Assembly: GCF_000312425.1 (NCBI RefSeq)
Contig: NZ_HE997181.1
Span: 3,471,235-3,535,234, forward strand
Source of the DNA: Reyranella massiliensis 521
GTDB taxonomy: Bacteria > Pseudomonadota > Alphaproteobacteria > Reyranellales > Reyranellaceae
DNA: 64,000 bases
Reading direction: 5' to 3'
The notes beneath the pieces are model-generated. The model made no database searches, was not told where the DNA came from, and saw only the letters and a list, made by a program, of their open reading frames with translations. Positions 9,919 to 18,136 of this stretch are shown piece by piece. How positions within the stretch are numbered: the first letter of the stretch is position 1; each line of letters opens with the position of its first letter. Both the position numbers and the translations under genes were made by a program.

Positions 9919-10743
9919 CTACCAGTCGCTGGAACGCACCATCTTCATCAAATCGTCGGCCATGGTCAGCGCCGTGAGCACGCCGGTCTTGGGATTGTCC
10001 GGCATGGCGCGGCCCAGACGCTCCAGCTTCAGCTCGCCGGAATCAGAGACGACCTCGAGGCGGCTTGCGTTGGTGCCGGGCGGCAGGGTGGGATCGGCCA
10101 CCAGCTCGATTTCGGTACGGTCGAGCCCGGCGCCGCAGAGCGCCACCGTGACCGCGAGATTGGCGTTCTTCGGGTAGAGGCGGCCGGCATCCGCAGGCTT
10201 GCCGCGGAAGATCACCGTCGGCTCCTTGATCGCCGGCAGATCGAACTCCTTTTCCGCGGGCGTGCCGTTCCAGGCATGCGGCGGCTTGATCGAGGTGTAC
10301 TTCACACGCTCCAGCTTGCCGAGCCGCATGGCCAGCAGGCCGTCCAGGCCCGCAATGGCCCCCGACGGCAGACGCAGCCGGGCACCGCTCTTTTCCGCGG
10401 CCTTCACGTGCTTGCGCCACAGAACCGGATCGCCATAGGCGCCGGTCGCGATCACCATGAAATCGATCCCCTTCTTCAGGATCTCCTCGCCCCAGTCGCG
10501 CACCGCCTGCTGGCTGGCGGCCTCGACCACGACGTCCGGCTTCAGTTTCAGGAGCGCCTTCAGCGTATCGACGACGGCGACCTTCTTGCCGACGGCCTTC
10601 TGCGTCGCCTTGACCCGGCCCGGCCGGACCAGCACGCCGACGATGTCGATGGGCGGCTTCTTTTCGCGAAACACGTCGAACAGCATCTGGCCGATGGCGC
10701 CATAGCCGATCAGGGCGATCTTCAACTGTTTGTTCTTTGCCAT
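9919..10743 (-). CDS. L-aspartate dehydrogenase family protein
   Basis: This is an NAD(P)-dependent dehydrogenase of the NadX type, expected to oxidise L-aspartate to iminoaspartate or to act on a related amino acid. The 274 residues start with a Rossmann fold (KIALIGYGAIGQMLFDVF). The family signatures VVEAASQQAVRDWGEEIL, GARLRLPSGAIAGLDGL and KPPHAWNGTPAEK follow. ATG 10743 has a GGGGGAGAAAG Shine-Dalgarno directly upstream. No nadA or nadB is adjacent, so a role in NAD synthesis versus amino acid catabolism is undecided. Confidence 0.85.
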   Translation of the reverse strand: MAKNKQLKIALIGYGAIGQMLFDVFREKKPPIDIVGVLVRPGRVKATQKAVGKKVAVVDTLKALLKLKPDVVVEAASQQAVRDWGEEILKKGIDFMVIATGAYGDPVLWRKHVKAAEKSGARLRLPSGAIAGLDGLLAMRLGKLERVKYTSIKPPHAWNGTPAEKEFDLPAIKEPTVIFRGKPADAGRLYPKNANLAVTVALCGAGLDRTEIELVADPTLPPGTNASRLEVVSDSGELKLERLGRAMPDNPKTGVLTALTMADDLMKMVRSSDW

Positions 10744-10797
10744 CTTTCTCCCCCAGCCGGCGTCGGCCTGCGCGACTATAGCGGCCCGGCACGGCCC

Positions 10798-10826
10798 TTG
10801 CGACCGCAGGGGGCGGCGGCTATAAA
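10798..10826 (+). promoter_or_regulatory. Sigma70-type promoter of tRNA-Pro
   Basis: TTGCGA at 10798-10803 and TATAAA at 10821-10826 are separated by 17 nt, the optimal spacing. They lie about 36 nt before the tRNA 5' end. A GC-rich discriminator follows the -10 box, as in stringently controlled stable RNA promoters. Confidence 0.7.
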
Positions 10827-10861
10827 CCCGCCCTCGCCGCGCGGGGTGTCTCCGTTTCTGA

Positions 10862-10938
10862 CGGAGTGTAGCTCAGCCTGGTAGAGCACTAGCTTCGGGA
10901 GCTAGGGGCCGGAGGTTCGAATCCTCTCACTCCGACCA
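10862..10938 (+). tRNA. tRNA-Pro (anticodon CGG)
   Basis: This 77-nt cloverleaf has acceptor stem CGGAGTG paired with CACTCCG, D arm GCTC...GAGC, and anticodon stem CTAGC/GCTAG around the loop TTCGGGA (anticodon CGG). The T arm GGAGG-TTCGAAT-CCTCT follows. The discriminator A and the CCA end are encoded. The CGG anticodon reads CCG, a major proline codon at this G+C content. Confidence 0.97.
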
Positions 10939-10942
10939 ATAA

Positions 10943-10962
10943 AACGCCGGGAGACCGGCGTT
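10943..10962 (+). terminator. Hairpin just after tRNA-Pro
   Basis: AACGCCGG and CCGGCGTT form a perfect 8-bp stem with a GAGA tetraloop, 4 nt after the tRNA CCA. There is no T-run, so it may serve in 3' processing or as a weak terminator. Confidence 0.5.
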
Positions 10963-10973
10963 GTGGCGAGACG

Positions 10974-11004
10974 AACGGCGCGCAGCGATGCGCGCCGTTT
11001 TCGT
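10974..11004 (+). terminator. Second hairpin after tRNA-Pro, terminator-like
   Basis: AACGGCGCGC and GCGCGCCGTT form a 10-bp stem with a 6-nt loop, followed by TTCGTT. It is GC-rich with a short T-tract and lies 35 nt after the tRNA. Together with the preceding hairpin it probably ends the tRNA transcript. Confidence 0.6.
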
Positions 11005-11050
11005 TCATGCAGCCCGCGGAAAACGCCGGCCGGCGAACGGATCGTCCAGC

Positions 11051-11350
11051 CTACATGCAGTAGGCCTGGGCCGCGACGACGGCGTTGAGGCCCTGCATTT
11101 CCTGAGGCGACAGTTGCGAGGGGTTCAGCAGGTTGCCGCTGACGCTCACCGACTGGTTCGACTTGCGCAAGCCCAGGATCGCGTTCTCCCGCTGATCTGC
11201 CGGGATGCGCGCAATGATGCACTCACAGGTTTTCTGGGAGGCCGTGACCATGCATTCGCGCATGAGATCGTCGGCGCGAGCAACGGTCGACAGGCTCATC
11301 GTCAAGCCCGCGGCGAGGGCAACACCGGATACTGAGGCGATCACGCGCAT
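11051..11350 (-). CDS. Small secreted cysteine-containing protein
   Basis: This is a 99-residue protein with a cleavable signal peptide (MRVIASVSGVALAAGLTMSL... ending near VARA). The mature part has a cluster of Cys residues (RECMVTASQKTCECII) and a final Cys (QAYCM), so periplasmic disulphides are likely. The open frame continues to 11497, but the ATG at 11350 has GGAG about 7 nt upstream and gives the signal peptide. It resembles unnamed alphaproteobacterial exported proteins. No function can be assigned. Confidence 0.7.
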   Translation of the reverse strand: MRVIASVSGVALAAGLTMSLSTVARADDLMRECMVTASQKTCECIIARIPADQRENAILGLRKSNQSVSVSGNLLNPSQLSPQEMQGLNAVVAAQAYCM

Positions 11351-11399
11351 GGGAGTCTCCAAAGGAAGGCCTGCATCATACACGGACTGCTCCGGTATT

Positions 11400-12164
11400 T
11401 CAGCCGACCAGCCACTGCCGCAGGAGCCCAAAGAGGCCGGTCGCGAACAAGATGGCCAGTGCCACGTTGCGGTAGAGCCGCTCGCTGGCAAGGCCATGGA
11501 ATAGCCGTCCCCCTGCCCAGGCGCCCACCGCCATGACCGGGAACAGCACGACTGCCCGCACCAGCGCGTCGACGCCGGCCACCCCCGTCGCCAGTACGAT
11601 GACGATCAGCAGGAACTGCGTGAGGAAATAGTAGGTGACGATATTGGCGCGATTGACCTCGGGCGGATCCTTGCCGGAGAGCAGATAGAGCAGCACCGGC
11701 GGCCCGCCGACGCTGGTCGTGGCCATCATCGCGCCCGACAGCGAGCCCACGATCACCGTCGCCACGGTCGAGCGCTTGCCGTGATATTTCCACCCCGTCC
11801 ACATCAGGACGACGAAGGCCACGATGACCGCCGAGACCGCCGTCACGATCGTGTTCTTGTCGACGCTCGCCAGCAGCCAGACACCAAGCGGCATGGCGGC
11901 ACAGGCCGCGATGCTCATGGGCGTCAGCACCTTCCAGTCGGCATGCCTGCGGACCTGCGGAAAGAGCTGCAGCGAGACCACGAGTTCGATGGCGACCACG
12001 GTCACGACCATCTCGGCCGAGCCGAACAGGATCGCGAAGATCGGCGCCATCAGCATGGCCGAGCCGAAACCGGCAAAGCCACGCATCAGGCCGGCAACGA
12101 GGGTGACGCCGATCGCGGTCCACAGGCCGGTCTCGGCAAACAATGACTGGATATAGGGGAGCAT
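11400..12164 (-). CDS. TauE/SafE-family sulfite/organosulfonate permease
   Basis: This 254-residue inner membrane protein has about eight hydrophobic segments. Family features are GLMRGFAGFGSAMLMAP in the first half and the matching GSLSGAMMATTSVGGPPVLLY in the second, the internal duplication expected of TauE/SafE (DUF81) proteins. These are proposed to move sulfite, sulfoacetate or other small anions. It stands between a secreted protein and an SDR/iron-alcohol dehydrogenase pair, and no sulphur gene is adjacent, so the substrate is open. Confidence 0.88.
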   Translation of the reverse strand: MLPYIQSLFAETGLWTAIGVTLVAGLMRGFAGFGSAMLMAPIFAILFGSAEMVVTVVAIELVVSLQLFPQVRRHADWKVLTPMSIAACAAMPLGVWLLASVDKNTIVTAVSAVIVAFVVLMWTGWKYHGKRSTVATVIVGSLSGAMMATTSVGGPPVLLYLLSGKDPPEVNRANIVTYYFLTQFLLIVIVLATGVAGVDALVRAVVLFPVMAVGAWAGGRLFHGLASERLYRNVALAILFATGLFGLLRQWLVG

Positions 12165-12316
12165 GAGGAACGACTTCGAGCAGGAGGCGGACGAACGACA
12201 GCGGCCCGCGGCTCGTCAGGAGCGGCGGGTCAGCACGTAAGTCGAAGCGTCGCCAGTCGTTTCATGCAGCGTGGACCTTCGACGATCTGCCGCTCGCGGT
12301 CAATGACATTGACGCA

Positions 12317-13096
12317 TCACGCCCGCTTGCCTTGCCCTTCTCCAGTCTTGTCGCGCAGGCGGCGCATGCCGCGCAGCCAGCGGTCGCGGTCGAGCTTGCG
12401 TGCCATGTAATCCTTCACCTCAGCGTGCGGCAGGATCAGGAAGCGTTCCTCGTCCATCGCTTCGATCACGCTCTGCGAGACAGCTTCGGTATTGAGCACG
12501 CCGTCGACCGACGCAGCCGTGGCGCCGGCCATGCGCAGCATGTTGGTGTCGACGGCCTGCGGGCACAGGACCGAGACGCGGATGCCGCGATCGCCGTACT
12601 GAATGGAAAGATGCTCGGCCAGCGCCACGCCGGCATGCTTGGTGACGCCGTAGGGCGCGGAGCCCATCGAGGCCAGCAAGCCGGCGGCACTCGCGGTATT
12701 GAGCAGGTAGCCTTCGCCGCGCTTCAGCATCTGCGGCACCAGCGCCCGCGCGGCATAGACGTGCGCCATGACGTGGATCGCCCACGAATCGGCCCAGTCC
12801 TTGTCCGTCGCATCCTCGTGACCGCCGCGGCCGATGCCGGCATTGGAGAAGAAGACATCGACCTCGCCGAACGTCTTCTCGGCTTCGGCGATCAAACGCT
12901 TCACCTCGGCTTCCTTGCCGATATCGCCCGCCACCGCCAGCGCGCCGATATCCTTCGCGACCTTATCGAGGCGGCCGGCGTCCATGTCGGCCACGACGAC
13001 GCCCTTGGCGCCCTCCTGGGCAAACCGCCGCGCGATCGCCTCGCCGATGCCACCCGCAGCGCCGGTAACGACGCAGACCTTGCATTTGATTTTCAT
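12317..13096 (-). CDS. SDR-family oxidoreductase
   Basis: This is a classical short-chain dehydrogenase of 259 residues. The cofactor loop TGAAGGIG is at residues 11-18, NAG at 85-87, the catalytic Ser at 136 and the Y149-x-x-x-K153 pair is intact. The frame stays open far upstream to 14353, but that part is antisense-like noise over the iron dehydrogenase, which uses another frame. ATG 13096 is the natural start. It follows the iron-containing alcohol dehydrogenase with an 11-nt gap, so the two probably act on the same alcohol or ketone substrate series. Confidence 0.9.
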   Translation of the reverse strand: MKIKCKVCVVTGAAGGIGEAIARRFAQEGAKGVVVADMDAGRLDKVAKDIGALAVAGDIGKEAEVKRLIAEAEKTFGEVDVFFSNAGIGRGGHEDATDKDWADSWAIHVMAHVYAARALVPQMLKRGEGYLLNTASAAGLLASMGSAPYGVTKHAGVALAEHLSIQYGDRGIRVSVLCPQAVDTNMLRMAGATAASVDGVLNTEAVSQSVIEAMDEERFLILPHAEVKDYMARKLDRDRWLRGMRRLRDKTGEGQGKRA

Positions 13097-13107
13097 GTCC
13101 GTCCCCG

Positions 13108-14256
13108 CTAGCCCCAGCTCTGCTCGATCAGCTCGACATACTGCGCCTTGGTCGGCTGGCGCGGCGTCGAGAGATGGCAGTGATCGCCCATCGCGCCGTC
13201 GGCGATCTTCTCGACCTCGCCCTGCGCCAGCCCCATGGCGCCCAGTCCCTTGGGAATGCCGAGTCGTTCGTTGAGGCCGGCGACTGCGTTCGCCACGCCC
13301 TCGGCGTTGCCCTCGCTTTCGGGCAGCCCCATGACCTGCGCCACCTTCTTGAACTTCTCGCCGACCGCGGGCTCGTTGAAGCGCAGCACGGCCGGCAGGT
13401 AGATCGCGTTCAAGGTGCCGTGGTGCAGCCGGTAGCCCTTGAGGCCGCCGGTCGGATGGCTGAGCGCGTGCACGGCGCCCAGCCCCTTCTGGAAAACCAT
13501 GGCGCCTTCCATCGCGGCCATCGCCATGTTGTAACGCGCCTCGCGGTCCTGCCCGTCCTTGGTCGCACGCTCGACGTACTTCCACGCCTTCTCCAGACCA
13601 TCGAGCGCGATCGAATCGGCCGGCGGATTGAAGACGTTGGCCAGGAAGCATTCGATGTTGTGCGTGAAGGCGTCCATGCCCGTGCCCGCCGTGAGATGCG
13701 GCGGCAGGCTCAAGGTGAGTTCCGGGTCGATCAGCGCCAGCCTCGGAATGAGATAAGGGCTGCCGATGGCGAGCTTGCGGCCGGAGTCCATGATGATGAC
13801 GCCGCCACGACTCACCTCGCTGCCGGTGCCCGAAGTCGTGGGAATGGCCACGATCGGCGCCACGGCCGCGGTGATCTTGCCTGCCCCGCCTTCGACGAAG
13901 GAATAGGGCTGCAGCGAAGTGCCGGGATGGGTCGCCATCAGGGCGACCGCCTTGGCGAGATCCATCGGCGAACCGCCGCCGATGGCGATGATGCCGTCGC
14001 AGCCTTCGTCCTTGTAGATCTTGAGCGCATCGCGCATCGCCGCTTCGGTTGGGTTTTCCGGCGTGCCGTCGTAGAGGGTGAGCGGCATGTTGCCCGGAAG
14101 CTGGTCCTTCACCTTGGCCCACAGCCCCGCCGAGATGACGCCCTTGTCGGTGACGACCAGCGGCCGGCGGATGCCGAGGAGCTGCAATTCGGCGTCCAGC
14201 AGCTTCAGCGCGCCGAAGTCGAATTGAATGCGTGTCAGGTAGGTGATCAAGGCCAT
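13108..14256 (-). CDS. Iron-containing (class III) alcohol dehydrogenase
   Basis: This 382-residue NAD(P)-dependent dehydrogenase has the GGGSPMDLAKA dinucleotide motif at about residues 93-103 and the PTTSGTGSE segment near 139-147. The metal ligands correspond to D195 and H199 (GMDAFTHNIE), H263 (AVHALSHPTGG) and H279 (RLHHGTLNA), as in FucO. A GAGGGA lies upstream of ATG 14256. It is the first gene of a two-gene unit with the SDR. The substrate is unknown; family members reduce aldehydes or oxidise primary alcohols and hydroxy acids. Confidence 0.92.
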   Translation of the reverse strand: MALITYLTRIQFDFGALKLLDAELQLLGIRRPLVVTDKGVISAGLWAKVKDQLPGNMPLTLYDGTPENPTEAAMRDALKIYKDEGCDGIIAIGGGSPMDLAKAVALMATHPGTSLQPYSFVEGGAGKITAAVAPIVAIPTTSGTGSEVSRGGVIIMDSGRKLAIGSPYLIPRLALIDPELTLSLPPHLTAGTGMDAFTHNIECFLANVFNPPADSIALDGLEKAWKYVERATKDGQDREARYNMAMAAMEGAMVFQKGLGAVHALSHPTGGLKGYRLHHGTLNAIYLPAVLRFNEPAVGEKFKKVAQVMGLPESEGNAEGVANAVAGLNERLGIPKGLGAMGLAQGEVEKIADGAMGDHCHLSTPRQPTKAQYVELIEQSWG

Positions 14257-14304
14257 CCGTCATTCCCTCTCGATTTTGCCGCGAGCCTACGCGAGAAGAA
14301 GCGG

Positions 14305-14784
14305 ATGAGCGATACTCTTGTCCTGCGCGCGGCAACCCTTGCCGATGCGGCAAAGATCGCGGCCACCATCGCCGCGGCCTTCGAACAGTATCGCGGCAGG
14401 CTCGTTCCGGAGTCGGGCGCGTTCGGGGAAACCGCCGAAGCGATTGCGGCGGAGCTGGCCAGCGGCGCCGGCGCCATCGTCGCGGAGCGAAACGGCGAGA
14501 TGGTGGGTTGCGTGATGATCCACGAGATGGAGAGCGACCTTTACTTTGGCCGGCTCGCCGTGCTGCCAGAGGCGCGCGGCACGGGACTCGCGCGACGGCT
14601 GATCGACGCCGTGGAAGCCGAAGCCCGGCGACGCGGCCTGTCCGGTGTGCGCCTCGGCGTGCGCGTCGTTCTCACCGACAATCAACGCCTCTTCCGGTCG
14701 CTCGGCTACGGGGAAATCTCGCGCGAGGCGCATCCCGGCTTCGACTATCCAACTTCCATCAACATGCGCAAATCTCTGGTCTAG
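14305..14784 (+). CDS. GNAT-family N-acetyltransferase
   Basis: This 159-residue protein has the GNAT acetyl-CoA site LAVLPEARGTGLARRLIDAVEAE at about two thirds of its length, followed by LRSLGYGEISREAH-like strand sequence (FRSLGYGE). The open frame extends upstream to 13174 over the iron dehydrogenase, but the family start is ATG 14305 (MSDTLVLRAATLADAAKIA). It is divergent from the dehydrogenase and 44 nt upstream of the dioxygenase gene. The acceptor is unknown. Confidence 0.88.
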   Translation: MSDTLVLRAATLADAAKIAATIAAAFEQYRGRLVPESGAFGETAEAIAAELASGAGAIVAERNGEMVGCVMIHEMESDLYFGRLAVLPEARGTGLARRLIDAVEAEARRRGLSGVRLGVRVVLTDNQRLFRSLGYGEISREAHPGFDYPTSINMRKSLV

Positions 14785-14828
14785 ACCTCTTGCGCGAGGC
14801 CCGGCTCGGGGAGGATAAAATCGCCCCC

Positions 14829-15914
14829 ATGACCACCCCCGCTAGCCATCGCGCGCCCCTCACTGGTCCCTCCGTCTGGCACGGCAAGGACATCAAGGAC
14901 TCCAAGCGTTGGATCCGCGAGCTGACCGCCGATGCCGTCGAGGAACTCGACGCCGCGCTCAAGGGGCTGCGCGGCATGGAATGGTCGGAGATCAGGGCCG
15001 AAGACGTCTGGCTGCCGACGCTCGGTGAGCTGTGGGACGACATCGCCGACGAACTTGAGAATGGATGCGGTATCGTCAAGCTGAAGGGCTTCCCGGTCGA
15101 CCGCTACAGCGAAGAAGATCTGCGTCGCCTCTACTTCGCCGTCGGCACGCATATCGGCACGCCCGTCTTCCAGAACCGTTCCGGCGAGCTGATGCGCCTC
15201 ATCCGCGACGAGGGCGCCCATGTCGGCCGGACCTACGGCGAGACCAAGGACGAGAAGGGCTCGACCTTCCTCTCTTCCTACGCCCGCACCCTGACCAATG
15301 GCGGCCTGCGCTTCCATACCGACCGCACCGACGTGGTCGGCCTGCTCTGCGTCCGCCAGGCCCTTGCCGGCGGCGTCAGCAAGCTCGCCAGCACGCCAGC
15401 CATTCATAACGCCATCCTCGAACGCCGACCGGACCTGCTCGACGTGCTGTTCCAGGATTACTGGCGCAGCCGCTTCGGCGAAGAAGGCACGACCAAGGAT
15501 GGCGAAGGGACGACCAAGGAAACGGCCTACCCGCTGCCGATCTTCGGCCTGCGCGACGGCAAGTTCACCTCGCACTATTCGTTGACCTTCATCGAAGCCG
15601 CGCAGCTGGCGCCCAACGTGCCGAAGCTCACCGACGCCCAGCGCGAGGCGATCGATATGCTGATGCAGACGGCCGAGGAGCTCTGCTTCGAGATGACCCT
15701 GGAACCGGGCGACCTGCAGCTGATCAACAGCCACGTCACCTATCACGGTCGCACGCCGTTCGAGGACAATGCGGCGAGCGGCAAGGACCGGATGCTGATG
15801 CGGCTCTGGCTGACCATGCGCAACAACCGCCCCCTGCCCAAGGGCCACGAAGTCCTGTGGCAGGAGATCGAAGCCGGCCACCCGCGCGGCGGCATCCGGC
15901 AAGTCGCCGGCTAG
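14829..15914 (+). CDS. TauD/TfdA-family Fe(II)/2-oxoglutarate dioxygenase
   Basis: This 361-residue enzyme has the iron triad of the TauD/TfdA family: H163-x-D165 in GLRFHTDRTD and the distal H307 in NSHVTYHGRTPFED. Arg residues for 2-oxoglutarate lie near 321-325 (DRMLMRLWL). The related subgroup is often annotated as TauD family in soil alphaproteobacteria and may hydroxylate a small acid. The frame is open far upstream; ATG 14829 fits the conserved N-terminus. The next gene starts immediately at its stop codon, so the two are coupled. Confidence 0.9.
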   Translation: MTTPASHRAPLTGPSVWHGKDIKDSKRWIRELTADAVEELDAALKGLRGMEWSEIRAEDVWLPTLGELWDDIADELENGCGIVKLKGFPVDRYSEEDLRRLYFAVGTHIGTPVFQNRSGELMRLIRDEGAHVGRTYGETKDEKGSTFLSSYARTLTNGGLRFHTDRTDVVGLLCVRQALAGGVSKLASTPAIHNAILERRPDLLDVLFQDYWRSRFGEEGTTKDGEGTTKETAYPLPIFGLRDGKFTSHYSLTFIEAAQLAPNVPKLTDAQREAIDMLMQTAEELCFEMTLEPGDLQLINSHVTYHGRTPFEDNAASGKDRMLMRLWLTMRNNRPLPKGHEVLWQEIEAGHPRGGIRQVAG

Positions 15915-16775
15915 GTGACTCTGGAGGAGATGCGCGCCGCGATCGTCGGCGCGTTTCCCGAGCACGAATCCGCGTCGTTCAGGCTCCTGACGCAAGGTTG
16001 GGACAGTGTCGCCGTCGATGTCGACGACCGCCTGATCTTCAAGTTCCCGCGTCATGAGGAGGCGCGCCGACGCCTGGTCGTCGAGGCGAGCGTACTCGAC
16101 ATCGTGCGCTCGGCCGTCTCACTGCCCGTTCCCCACCTCACCCTGCATGGCATGTCGTCGACGCTGTTCTCGCGCCACGACAAGATCGCGGGCGAGCACC
16201 TCCCAACGGTGCAGTACGAGAAGTTACCCGAGGGAGATCGCCAGCGCCTGGCCTGCGACCTCGCTCTCTTCTATGCCGAGCTGCACCGGCTGCCGGTGAA
16301 TGACATGGCGTCGGCCGGCGCCACATCCATCAAGGCCTGGCTGCCGCCTGATGAGATATTGCAACGAACCTGGCCGGTGCTTGTTGGTGAGCTTCGCGTC
16401 TACGCCAAGCGAACCGTCGCTGCCTGGCAAGACCTGCCCGTCGACCCCCATGGTACGATCTACGGCTTCTTCGACGGCCATGGTTGGAACATGGCGTTCG
16501 ACCATGTGCACCGGCGCCTGAATGGCCTCTACGATTTCGGCGATTCGGGCTTCGGCCCGCTCCATCAGGAGTTCATCTATTCCAACCTGATTGCAGGCGA
16601 CCTCACGACCCGGATCGTGACCGCGTACGAAGCCCTCACCGGCCGCCCCCTTGATCGCGAGCGTGTGGCCTTGCTCAACAATGTCTGGCGGCTGTCGGAA
16701 CTGGCCGAGCTTGCCCACGATCCCGTTCACGCCGCGGCGGCGCTCGAAGCCGTCGCGGCGTGTGCCCGGGGATGA
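15915..16775 (+). CDS. APH-like phosphotransferase with altered Brenner motif
   Basis: This is a protein kinase-like fold protein of 286 residues related to aminoglycoside and homoserine phosphotransferases. The catalytic loop reads GFFDGHGWNMAFD: the catalytic Asp and the Asn are in place, but the usual His before the Asp is Phe. The metal-binding motif follows as LYDFGDSGFGP. Start GTG 15915 directly abuts the TAG of the dioxygenase gene. ATG 15930 is an alternative, but GGAGGAG is then too close to it. The acceptor is unknown; drug resistance should not be assumed. Confidence 0.8.
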   Translation: MTLEEMRAAIVGAFPEHESASFRLLTQGWDSVAVDVDDRLIFKFPRHEEARRRLVVEASVLDIVRSAVSLPVPHLTLHGMSSTLFSRHDKIAGEHLPTVQYEKLPEGDRQRLACDLALFYAELHRLPVNDMASAGATSIKAWLPPDEILQRTWPVLVGELRVYAKRTVAAWQDLPVDPHGTIYGFFDGHGWNMAFDHVHRRLNGLYDFGDSGFGPLHQEFIYSNLIAGDLTTRIVTAYEALTGRPLDRERVALLNNVWRLSELAELAHDPVHAAAALEAVAACARG

Positions 16776-16779
16776 TCGC

Positions 16780-18003
16780 TCAGCCGGCGTCGCTGGTGAT
16801 CACGTTGCCGAACAGCTTCCAGGTATCGCCCTCGAAGCGCTGCAACTGCATCGACTGGATGGGATAGAAGTCCGTCGCGCTGGTGTTGAGCTTGATGCCC
16901 GGCAGCAACAGCGGGATCTCGACGTCCTTCATGCTGGCGACCTGCTTCATCAGGTTCTCGCGCGTCAGCTCGTTGCCGCAGCGCTTCAGCACTTCCTGCA
17001 TCGTTGCCGCGACGGCATAGGCATAGGTGTAGAAGGCATCGCTCTGGTTGGCGCCCGGCATGTACTTGTCCATGAAGGCCTTCCATTGCACGAAGTCCGG
17101 CGTCTTGGCCCACTGCGGGTCCGTCGGATCCTTGTAGTAGGCCGCCGTGATGATGCCCTGGCAGTTCTCGAAGCCCGCAGGCTTCAGCACCGAATCGACC
17201 GAGATCGAAACGTTGACGAGATAGAAGGCCGGCTTCCAGCCGATGTCCGCTGCTTTGCGAATCGCCTGCGACGCATGCTTGGGCGTGGCATGACAGAAAA
17301 AGACCGTGGCGCCGGAACTCTTAAGCTGAATGATCTGGCTTTCGACCGTGGGATCCGTCACCTCGTAGCTCACGTTGGCGACGACCAGCTTCTCGTTCTC
17401 CTTGCCGAGACCCTTCATGAAGCCCGAGACGTAATCCTTGCCCGAATCGTCGTTGAGCCAGAGGATGCCAATCTTCTCGCCCTTGTGCTGGTCAAGGATG
17501 TGCTTGGCATAGATAGCGCTTTCGGTGACATAGTCGGGCTGCCAGCCGATGGTCCAGGGATACTGCTTGGGATTACCCCACTTCGACGCGCCGGTGCTGA
17601 CGAAGAGCTGCGGCACCTTCTTCTGGTTCATGAATTTGTGGATGGCGGTGTTGCACGCCGTGCCGAGCGTCTGGAAGGTCGCGAAAACCTTGTCGTTCTC
17701 CACGAGCCTACGCACCATCTCGACCGTCTTGGGCGGCGAGAAGCCATCGTCGTAGGTGATGAAGTTGATCCTGCGGCCGTTGATGCCGCCCTGATCGTTG
17801 ACCATCTTCCAGTAGGCTTCGATGCCCTTGCCGATGGTGCCGTAGGCCGAAGCCGGACCGCTATAGGGTCCGGTATGGCCGAGCTTGATCTCGGTGTCGG
17901 TGACACCGTCGGAATACTTCTTCTGCGCGAGGGCTGCCCTGGTGCCGGCAAATCCCGCCAACGCCGACGCACCGCCTACGAAACGACGCCTGTTTATACT
18001 CAC
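16780..18003 (-). CDS. ABC transporter substrate-binding protein, branched-chain amino acid type
   Basis: This is a periplasmic receptor of the LivJ/amide-urea type, 407 residues. It starts with a Tat-like signal (INRRRFVGGASALAGFAG, cleavage near RAALAQ), and the mature domain begins DTEIKLGHTGPYSGPASAYG. Other family blocks are GGINGRRINFITYDDGFSP and SGKDYVSGFMKGLG. GTG 18003 is preferred over the longer frame because AGGAGTG lies about 8 nt upstream. No LivHMGF genes are adjacent, so this is an orphan receptor. The ligand is unknown, although many such receptors bind aromatic acids or amides. Confidence 0.9.
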   Translation of the reverse strand: MSINRRRFVGGASALAGFAGTRAALAQKKYSDGVTDTEIKLGHTGPYSGPASAYGTIGKGIEAYWKMVNDQGGINGRRINFITYDDGFSPPKTVEMVRRLVENDKVFATFQTLGTACNTAIHKFMNQKKVPQLFVSTGASKWGNPKQYPWTIGWQPDYVTESAIYAKHILDQHKGEKIGILWLNDDSGKDYVSGFMKGLGKENEKLVVANVSYEVTDPTVESQIIQLKSSGATVFFCHATPKHASQAIRKAADIGWKPAFYLVNVSISVDSVLKPAGFENCQGIITAAYYKDPTDPQWAKTPDFVQWKAFMDKYMPGANQSDAFYTYAYAVAATMQEVLKRCGNELTRENLMKQVASMKDVEIPLLLPGIKLNTSATDFYPIQSMQLQRFEGDTWKLFGNVITSDAG

Positions 18004-18136
18004 GGACGTTTCACTCCTATTGTTGAGATCGTCCGAAAGCTTGTCGGGTATCCGCTGCGGAATGAAGGTCGATCGCGCGCCGCCTTCCACGATACGAGCA
18101 GGTGCGTCGAGCCAGGCTCGCGCTGCGGTGCGTGTA

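Noticed and set aside
12317..14353. A 678-codon frame suggesting a fused dehydrogenase
   Set aside because: Only the last 259 codons are an SDR. The rest is an off-frame reading of the iron alcohol dehydrogenase, which has its own intact frame and start.
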